The position numbers and the translations under genes are program-made. A DNA stretch of 64,000 nt from Hofstenia miamia (Eukaryota > Xenacoelomorpha > Acoela), in assembly GCA_004352715.1 (NCBI GenBank), contig SCFE01000060.1, positions 1,866,807-1,930,806 of the forward strand. The letters run 5' to 3'. Each line of letters starts with the position of its first letter. Within the stretch, counting starts at the first letter, position 1. The notes under the pieces are model-generated. The model was not told the origin of the DNA. It did not search any database and saw only the letters and a list, made by a program, of their open reading frames with translations. Below, one piece after another: positions 11,668 through 22,415 of the stretch.

Positions 11668-13528
11668 GTGTGTGAGTGTGCGTGTGTGCAAAGGCTCCTA
11701 AAAAAGCAAAGTTAGTTACCATTAATTGATTTTCGCATTTTCGAAATGGTCATTATCATTTGTTAATTTTTAAAATACTTTAAATTGCCATTATTATAAT
11801 TATTATATAGCTTTGTTAATTTGACATTTTATAGAAATATTTAAGTTCAATTATTCATAAATTACACTATTCATAATGCTACATTTCCATTGCAGATTAA
11901 GATATGTTGCAACTTGTGTAATTATATTTACCTGAATTGTATTGCTACGCTCAATTGACCATTTTCAGTGTCATGTGTAAACGTGTCGTTTTGCAGTGGT
12001 GCGAATCTAGAAAACAATGCTTACTGTTTGATTAATTGTTATCTTTTTCAGAGTTTTAGTAATTCAATTCCAAAACTTATTGCACTCTCCACAAATATTT
12101 GATGAATTCGATATGAAAAATACTAAAATTGATATATTTATCCAATATCTTATTTATTCTCAAAATACCTTTTTGTTTTCTATTCAATACCATAATTGAC
12201 ATTATACTTTCACCGTTTCCATTACTGGATTTTTAATGAAAAAATTCCATTAAATTAATTAAATATTTGTTATTTGCAGGAAGAGCTTTCTTAATGACGC
12301 ACTCGTCTGACAAAATATTCTTTATTACTTGTACCCACCCATCCCCGAAAGTTTTTAGCCGTCGCGGAGATTCAAATTTGCTTTGTTGCTATTAAAACAA
12401 TTTAAAGAATTGCAAGAAATTTCGAACGCTCTTCACATTTTTATATGCTGATTTTTTTCAAAAATTTATTTATACATATGTTTTTAAAAAAATCATATAT
12501 AAGATCCACATAACGTTCTAGTGCTAATACATTTAAAATTGACTGATTGATCAGTTTGAAAATCTATTACTAGGAGTGTATCCAGAAATTTCTGATGTGG
12601 AAACATTTAAATTGTGCCCATGTTTAGTGTTCAATTACGAGGAAGATGACACCAATACTGTCAAAATGTAGCAAAAATTTATCATTGAGCCGAATAAGTC
12701 CATGTTGAAAGCCTGAAAAGGCCGGGGAGGAGACGACATTGCCTCATACCCTCTAAGTACGTCCCGTTCTTTACTAAAACAAAAATGCAAATAGCCAATT
12801 CAAAAAGAATTATTCATAATTTATATATACCTTAAGAATTGCCCTTAATAGATACATACAATGTATAATTCATTTGGATTTTTATTATTTCGTAGTCGTA
12901 AAGAAACAAATGTGATGTATATTGAAAATAATAACTTATGTGGATACTTAGCAGAATATTTTTAGTGCAAAATTATTGAGTCGGCTCTAGAAAAATTGTT
13001 TAGATTTATTCTCAAAATGTTGCCAAAATTGTGTGTTTTTTGACCAAATTTTGTTTACTTTTTAACAAATTTTCCAAAATTAACCTTCGAAAAATGTTTT
13101 GGATTTTTGTGATTGTTCAGCAACATTTTGTAAATTAATAATAGCTACTTAAGATTAATAAAAAAAAGGAAAAATAATGAAATTCACAGCATAAATCTGT
13201 TGCATATAACACATGTTTTTTATGTATTTATCGCAAATATGAAAAAAAATATGTTTCAAACATGCAAACTGGTTGAGACACCAAGGTGTACTACTTGTAG
13301 AAAATTGTGTAGCCATGGGGTGGTGGTAGTTAAGGATTGACAATTTTTTTCAAATATGCTAGGAACATTTTAAAACACTTAAAATTGAATGCGGATAACA
13401 TTTTTCATAGTTTGCCTACCTTTATCTTAACCGCCTTGGGAAAATTAGAATATATATTTAAAACTAAGAAAGGGAACCTAATTTTGGCATAAAATAAAAG
13501 GTTTTGTACAAATTACGATCAATGAATA

Positions 13529-13565
<37 letters not shown>

Positions 13566-15474
13566 CTATTTTAACTCAATAAATGTAAAACAATGCTTTA
13601 AAAATTGTAATTCATTATAGGTTTCTTCTGTACAATCGACACCAATGGATGATAATCGAAATACAGATTGCAGTTTGTTAATGATTTTTGCTATTTCTGC
13701 GAAAATCATAATATGCTCTTTGAAAATTAATGGGACCATGGCATAAAATATACAGTGGATCTGTAATCAAATCATATTACCAAAATCCACAATTAAGTGT
13801 TTTATAATGAATATTTATTCGAAATGAGAAGTCTTTCTTACAATTGTTTATATGCCAAAACGGTCTTCCGCATTAATCATAAAATAATAGGAACCAGGAA
13901 CTAAAAGTAGAAAACGAAGCATTAAGGGTTAAGACAAATTATGATTTTAAGATATTTTTACTCTTCTAATCATGATTATTTTCTATGATTTAGGAAAAGA
14001 AAATTTAAATACGTTCATGTTTTGGTACATCGTTGTCACAATCAACATTATTTTCCTATACGAAGGAATGCAGGATTCAATAATAGCTCCAATATTCCCA
14101 ATTCAGGTAAGGAAGGCATTGGGTTAATATATGTTTGAAACAAATTTCAATACACGCAGTTATATATTCTTAGTTATTGTAAGTGATCCAAATACTCTTG
14201 AAGGAACGTCCGCTTTATCTATGTGAAACAATTCAAAGAAACTTAAATTCCCACACTTAGAAAAGAAAATTGTTGATTACTTCTTTAATTCTACCACCTA
14301 CAGCAGAAGCATACTATATTAATTTGAATATTAAGTGAATAAATCGCTTACTATAGAGTGATATCGATTAACCGATTTTGGTCTTGGGGTGGGGATCGGG
14401 TGTCAAATTTTCGGATTGGGTCGGGTTTGGGTACAAAGCTTAGATTGATTATTCAAAAAATGATTGATGTTACTCCTCACTTGATTTGAGAAATATCCAA
14501 GATCTTAAGAATGAATTGCTCTTGCTTTATCAGAAAATGATTGGTGTTAGTTAACATTTGGTTGGAGAGAAATTCATAAAGTTAAATAATTCGAAGTCAC
14601 CGTTTCGGGTCGAGTCGGGTTTGGGTAGCAAATATTCTGATCGGTTCGGGTTTAGATCCATGTTTAACTCATGTTGTCACTCTCAATCGTACAGCTTTGT
14701 ATTTTGCTCAAGGTATAGTCTTCGCACAACCATAGAGTATGTGTTAAAAGTAAATTTACCTCTTACCTGAATTTAAAAAATGATGTGTAAATTTGAATTT
14801 ATTAAGTAACTTTTCTTTGTTTGATGCTTAAATAACGATTTGTTAACCAATTTTATTAGTGTCTTAAATTTTTTTCTTATTCCATGGTGATGATGCACAT
14901 AGATATTTTTCTGAATTTAGGTGTCCTCCAACTTCAATGTGTTCTTGTATCCTTGCAACCAGATGCCTCTTAGTTTCCTCGATGTATGATGTATTGCAAG
15001 CATAGCATTCATATTGACAAGAATGAGATATTTGTTGTTGAAGATGTTCTTTGTTGTCTATGATATAATAATGAGAAAATTTCAGTAAATTTTCAAATGG
15101 TGCTCAATATTTTAATTCCTTATTTTAAAATTTTAAATTGGTTGCATAATTATTGAAGTTTTAAATATATTGGACAACTATGGCTCTTGTCATTTTCTGT
15201 TTATTGAAGTTGTTTTTTGTAGCTTTCTTTAAACATTTTGGTGGAATATGTTTAATTAAGTTTGATGGGATTGCATTGAATTTTGCAATAAATCATGCAT
15301 CGGGGAAACAAAGAGACATCTGAGAACAAAGAGGAAAAAGCACATAGGAGTACACATTGTCTCCGAAATATGTCTACATCACTATGAAGTGAACCAAGAA
15401 AATTTTCTTTCAAGCTCTACTAAGATAAAAAGATCATAAAATTGTAAAAAAAAATATATATATATATACATACA

Positions 15475-15518
<44 letters not shown>

Positions 15519-18500
15519 ATGATTAAGTGCATAAATTTTAGTCAAAGCTCTATCATAATTCTTCTGAAACATTCATTGGACTAACAATGGCTGCTAACGA
15601 CATTGGGGATTTGATTTCAAGCACGATTCTCATTAATTTCTTTACAGATTTTATTCCAAACAAATATCACTTTGTACTACTTTGCGCAACATCTGGTTCC
15701 AGTCTAGTTGTGTTTGGTATCAGTGACAAAATCCAAGATCAGTATTTATATCAGTTTCTGCAATTTATTTTGCGTATTTTCTCTGGCCTTGTAGTCGGAT
15801 TTAATTATTGTTTCGCAGTCTCATACCTGAGCTACATCACTGACTCGTTGCGGTTAAGAGCAGTGCTGATTACTACAATTGTTACAGCTTTTTACGCTGG
15901 AGTATCTATAGCACCCTTTTTTTCAACACTTCTATATAACTCACTGGGGTATACAAATATAATGATATTAATTGGAGGTTAGTCTCTTTTATTATAACTA
16001 GATACATTACTTTTATAGCCCTGATCAAATTTTGTCAAGTTTATACCTAATATTTTAGCTGTAAGATATTTTTTCTGAGCTTCTTTAATTTGATTTAAGT
16101 TTCAGCAAAAAAATTTTATATCTATGAGCCTGCAAAATTTTACTAGTTTCAATAAAATTCTTTATCAGAAATATATATGATCCATATATTTATAAAATGT
16201 GTGTATATAAGTTTATAATAGTCTGTGTACTCCAATTTCATCATACAACTCCCACAATCGATACCATAATTGGTGGTCTCCTAAACTAGAAAGACTCAGA
16301 AAGGAGAAGAAAGAACTATATGTAAAATTCAAACAATCCTATTGCACTGATAGAAATATTGACAAAGCTCTACAAGAGAAGCAGAAGGAGTTTAAACAAA
16401 GTATTGAACAAACCAAAGCAAATTGCTATTCAAGTCTGTTTAATAGCCAAAAAGAACAATGGAAGATTTTGACACCAAATATAAAATCATATGCTCCACG
16501 GGACAATTTCACTTATCTCAAATCCAACGGAATGCGCTGTTCTTCTGAACATGAAATGCAAGAAGATTTAATGAGGCATTTCTTATCAACCAATAGTCAT
16601 CTAGAGTTATGTTTTCCCACTGATTATATTCCAACTTATCCGCTGCTAATTGATTTATTGATTTTATTATAGTAACGCCTCCAGAAAAAAGATATCACAT
16701 TCGCAATTTTAAAAGAAATAAGCATGTGGATGCTATTATATTAGAGCTAAACACCTACAGCACACTCTATGTGATACCTTATGCTACACACTCAGCTTAC
16801 TCTTTAATACATGTCTAAGTAGAGGATATTTTCCTGACAACTTGAAACGATCAATAGTTGTTTTTGTTCGAAAGTCTAAACTAAAGGTAAATTGTCTACT
16901 AACCTATAAACCCATTTCAGACCTGTGCTAGGCAAGCTATTAGAGAAATGTATTCTTAAACGATTAACACTAGATTTAACAAACAATATGGATTTGTAAA
17001 AGGACTCAATACAGAAATTGCACTCGCTCATATTGTTGAACTCAAAGAGAAAGCATGGACAAGGAAGAATTCAACACTATTGGTAAGCTTCGACTTCTCA
17101 ACGGCATTCGATAACGCTCCTCCTCGAACTATAATTAAGAATCTAAGGAGAAGAGAACCCTATAATCCTCCTTACATTATAGCAATTATTGAAAGACTTC
17201 TTATTCGTCATGAAGTCATGAGTAAAAAGTATCTGGATATAAGCGCTACACCGAATTGTGGAACACCACAAGGGAGTATTCTTAGCCCACTGAAATATTT
17301 TAGTAGATGAGGCTCTCTCTATTCTTAATGAAAAAGGTAACGCCATTGGATATGCTGACGACCTAACTATGATGTTCACAGAAGATAGGCATGACCCCAT
17401 AACTGAATTACGAACTATGGCTGAAGATGCAGCTGAAAGTCTTCATGAGTGGGCCAGTAACCAAGTTCTAACTTTGAATATGGATAAAATTCAATTCTGT
17501 CATTTTGCAATACGAAAATATGCTATCAGTTGTATTAAAAATGGCAATAATCTAATAACCTCGTCTGACGTTACAATTCTAGGATTGACATTAGACTCCA
17601 AAATTTAATTCAGTCGACATATAAAGAACAAACTCGAATCTATTCAAAAATACGTAAAAGCCATCTTTTAGGTGTAGGCTCTATCAATCTTAGGAAAATA
17701 TATCGTCAAGTTATTATTCCTAAAATAGGTTATGGCGTGAAAATCTGGAAGAGTGCTCTCACTAAGAAATCAAATCAGAAATCTCTGAGAACATTACAAG
17801 GATTATGTAATGTAGGAATATGCAAAGCCTTTAGCAACACATCCAATTCTAATAGGGTATCATTTGTGTTTTGAGCTCAATTAATAGTAGTTATTAACTA
17901 TATTAAACAACCTATTCGCAAAAATTGCACTTACTTATAGAATGGTGAAAATTTTTTAGAACAATACTCATTGTAGTTTTACAATTTCAGCACTGTGAAA
18001 AATACCAATAAATCATTTTTAACCGAATTCGTTGACATTGTTGCCAATCAAAAGTGTTTTATATATTTCCTATTGGTTAGCAAAAGCAAAACTTGAAATA
18101 TGCAAAATTGTAAACAGCAACTTATTGCTGCAAATGTAAACATTTTAACTTAACAAACGTTGTATATTTAAATATAGTTTTCAAGTTATAGAGGTAGAAA
18201 AATTATAACATCGAAACTATATTCTGATAAATTGACAAACTGTTATATGCTCCTTAGATTTGAAGGTGAGTGTATGCGCTTGCGCTTACAAAGTTTTACA
18301 AGCCGACCAAATTTCATATTGATATCATTAATAGATTTTGAATAATATCATCAAAGACTGAGTCCATTAAGTAATACATAAGGGTTTATCAGAGATTTAA
18401 ATGAGCGATATTTTGAGGCCACTCCCGACCTAAAACCGACGAAGTAGCATTGCTCTAATATTTCAAATTTAACATGTTATGCCCAAAGCTTAACAGAGGT

Positions 18501-21500
18501 ATTCATTGAAAGACACATTTCTGAAATTTTATTTTTAGTATTTCATAAACATTTTTTCATGTAATTGCTATGGAGAATCTTCCATTTTTGAAATACTAAC
18601 AAATGAGAATCTTAACGATTTCTTATTGCAGATGTAGTTCAACTAAATATTCGAATAATTTTTTGAAATATTAAAATACCATATTTATTCTCAGGAAATA
18701 CTACAAATAATGAAATAATGAATTCATGTGGATATGCATGGGTTTTTTAAAAATATACAATGTTTTTCTCAAATGATATTGTTATACATTATACATTACA
18801 ATTATATTAAGTTAATCAAAATTAGCCCAAGCCCATCGCAGGCCAATTTATAAAGTGGACCGAGTTCAGCACAGGTCCGAATGAGGGATTAATTTATAGA
18901 TATGCTTTACCGTATAACTAGCCATCGATTCCTCTGAAACAGCAATGCTAGACACAACTAGGAAATTTTGTAAACAGCTATTTGGATTACTAGAAAGGGA
19001 ATAAACTTTTGTTTTTTCTTATCTGCGATCTAAGAATTTGATCAGGGTTGGCCAATTCCAAAACTTTGGAGTTCCGCTAATGGGTACTATTTGGACCTGC
19101 TAATTTCGTGTATTAGTTTCGGATGATATATTCAATCTTTCAAATATTCCACCATCAGACCATCATGTATCCGATCATTATTTCATTAATTTCACAATAC
19201 CTACTTCAACTCCGACAAATACACTACCGAAAAAGAATTATTCTTGCACTCACTGTAATATTGCTGCCATAAAATCAATACTTTCTAATAACAACCTTTC
19301 TTCATACCATATCATTATGTGATCCCATACAAGACTGGTACAACAGATTGCTCCCAATTATATATAGCTACATTCCAATTCGTCGAAAATGCCGTGAAAA
19401 ACTTCCATATTTCCATTCTTCTCTAACAGTACACAATTTAAACAAGTTGTATAGTTGGTATGCTGTCTACACCGGCATACGAGGTAAATGACTAAAAAAG
19501 AAGTAGAAAACATATATTACTTAGAAAAACATTTGATATTTAGGTTCGCGAAAAAAGTTGTTTCTGGATATATCATATCAAGTGGTATGTAGAAAACATA
19601 TATTGCTTAGGAAAACATTTGAATTTAGGATTGTCATAAGATTGTTCCTGTATATGCTTTATAAAGTGTGAAGTAGAAAACATATATTACTTAGAAAAAC
19701 ATTCGATATTTAGGTTCCCCCTAAAGTTGTTTCTGCATATATCTTATCAATAAGTGTTACGTAGAAAAAATACATTGCTTAGAAAAACATTTGAATTTAT
19801 GAACGCCGTGTGTTTTAATCATATTCTATTAGGAAGGAAATATATATCTGCCATTTGATGTAGTAATGCAAGCACTCTGTGAGGACAGTTGCAGAAATAT
19901 ATTCAATTTACCGCAATTCAGCAATTCAGTCACAAAATCTAACTAACAGTATCCGTGGTATTCAGTAAATTATAGTAGCATTGAATCCAATGTTCCGCAA
20001 TCTTTATGTGAATTAAACTCCATGCATCTTAGGTTTTACAATAAATATTGGTAAATAAAACTAATCACTACTACTATATTTACAGATTGTTCTGTGCACA
20101 GCTCTCATAAATTAGGTTTAAATGTCTTATGTACATTTGCTATTGAAATTTAAACTTTATAAACATAAAGTCGATAATATATATGTATAATTAATTTTAT
20201 ACACATATGAAAAAGTTAGCAGACCCGTATTTTTCCCCATGCATATCCAACAGTAATCTATGCTTGTAGAGCCCTTTTTGTGAAATGAGGCTTTTACTAG
20301 AAAACGTATTTTTGAATTTAAATAATTGTGGAACCAGTTTTCATTATACAACATTTTTATTAAGAAGTGAAATGTGTAGTTTGGTCTTACCTAAAGTCTG
20401 AATACATAAATTAATAAAAATTTTAAAATTTGATCATACTAGGGACCCTCAATTTAAGAAGTCAAAAAATTGCATTTTTGTCAATAACCCAAAGCCTATT
20501 ACTCTGGGCACATTCATTGAAATTTTGTAAAATCGTAATACAATTGCGCACATGTGTGACATGTTAAATTTTGAAAAAATGAGACTATTACTGCACCAAT
20601 TTTTTTGAATTTCCCATATCCACGCCACTATCAATGACCACGTCATTTGGAAACGAAGTTGACGTCAGTTTTAGTCATTTACCTTTGACAAGTGATAGCC
20701 GGAAAGTGAGCTTCTTAAAGCTCCCATTCGAAGTAAATGACTAAAAATTCAAGGGTTGTTTTCATATAAAGTCGTTCTTTGTAAGTTCATTAATCCATAA
20801 TCCAATTGGTAATATTCAGGTCCGCGCCCGGCCTGGACCCATCATATTGTTATGTAGAAAACATAGTGCTCTGAGAAATATTGCTTATATAAATGTTTAA
20901 ATTTAAGGTCACCCTAAGGTTGTTCTTGTATATTTCTTTTATTGTACCCCTTATGCATATATTGTTTGGGGACTGTTTGAATTTAGGATAGCTATAATGT
21001 ATTTTTTGTATAATTCTTCTAATTGTTATTTAGAAAACAGATATTGCTTGGGGAAATTTTTGAATTTTGGATAGATATAAAATATTTTTTATATATTCTA
21101 ATTATTCTTTAGACACCTGATATTGCTTGGGGAAATGTTCGAATTTAGGATAGTTATAAAATATTTCTTGTATATTTTTTATTATTTGTGAAGTAGAAAA
21201 TGTATGTTGCATTGAGAAATGTTTGAATTTAGGCTATAAAGTTGTTATTGTATATTTATTTGACAAATATAGAATATCTATCTTAGAATGAAATTTACAA
21301 TTTATTAGAATCTAAACACACAGAAAAAACAAGACAATAAAAACATATATTTCTACAAATGAATTTAACATTTAAAACATATGTATTAAACAATATATAA
21401 ACTAGACTAATTAACTTATAGATGGAAAATGTTTAAACTTAAACTGTAAGAATAATACTATATTATTGCAATGATTCACTTAATGTAACATTTAAAGTAA

Positions 21501-22381
21501 ACACATTTCAACTCTAGTTTAAATGCGCTTACACTAAATAAGAAATCAGGTAAATTTATTGCAATAAATAAAACAAAAACTACTTAAGTTTCTGAGGTCT
21601 TTATTGCTGTGTGGTAAAGCAAGCAATCCATGTAGTTAGTTCAGAAATAAATTCAATTTACCGCAATAACATCACATGAACTTAATTAGCTGTGGTATTC
21701 AATACATAACAGAAGCGTAGATTGATACAAAACACAATATCCAGCAATCCTAATGCGCGATTAATGCAAAGCAACTATGTAGGGCGCTACAATAATTATT
21801 AGTAAACAAACCTCCTCAATCTTTCAATTTATATCTTCGATTGTTCATTGCTTACATACACTAACAATGAGTTATTTATAAATAAAATGTAAATTTTCTT
21901 AAAATAAAATCAAATGTATAGTTATTTACTTTTAATCTTATTTTAGAAATGTTTATTAAATAATAGGAAGAGCAATGGAAAAAATTCTCAGAGCACAATA
22001 TTTTAAAAAAAAATATCGAGCTAAAACGAGCCTCATTGAAATATTTTGTGTGGCGAGCCGAGCCGAACTTACTCAAAATTTAAACGAGCCGAGCCGAGCT
22101 TAGAAATTACGGCTCGTTGACAAGTCTGGGTTNNNNNNNNNNNNNNNNNNNNNNNNNNNNNNNNNNNNNNNNNNNNNNNNNNNNNNNNNNNNNNNNNNNN
22201 NNNNNNNNNNNNNNNNNNNNNNNNNNNNNNNNNNNNNNNNNNNNNNNNNNNNNNNNNNNNNNNNNNNNNNNNNNNNNNNNNNNNNNNNNNNNNNNNNNNN
22301 NNNNNNNNNNNNNNNNNNNNNNNNNNNNGAAATTACGGCTCGTTGACAAGTCTGGGTTGCTGTGCTAATGTAAAACGTGAG

Positions 22382-22415
<34 letters not shown>

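Larger units (their letters stand above)
10902..13993 (+). other. Transporter intron 1
   Basis: Non-coding. Holds TA microsatellites at about 11266-11338, 11632-11665 and 13525-13563 and the doubled 325-bp block described separately. No coding sequence recognised. Confidence 0.6.

Noticed and set aside
14558-14770. 70-codon plus-strand frame in transporter intron 2
   Set aside because: Covers a GGGTCGGGTTTGGG-type repeat and does not fit any splice phase with the neighbouring exons.
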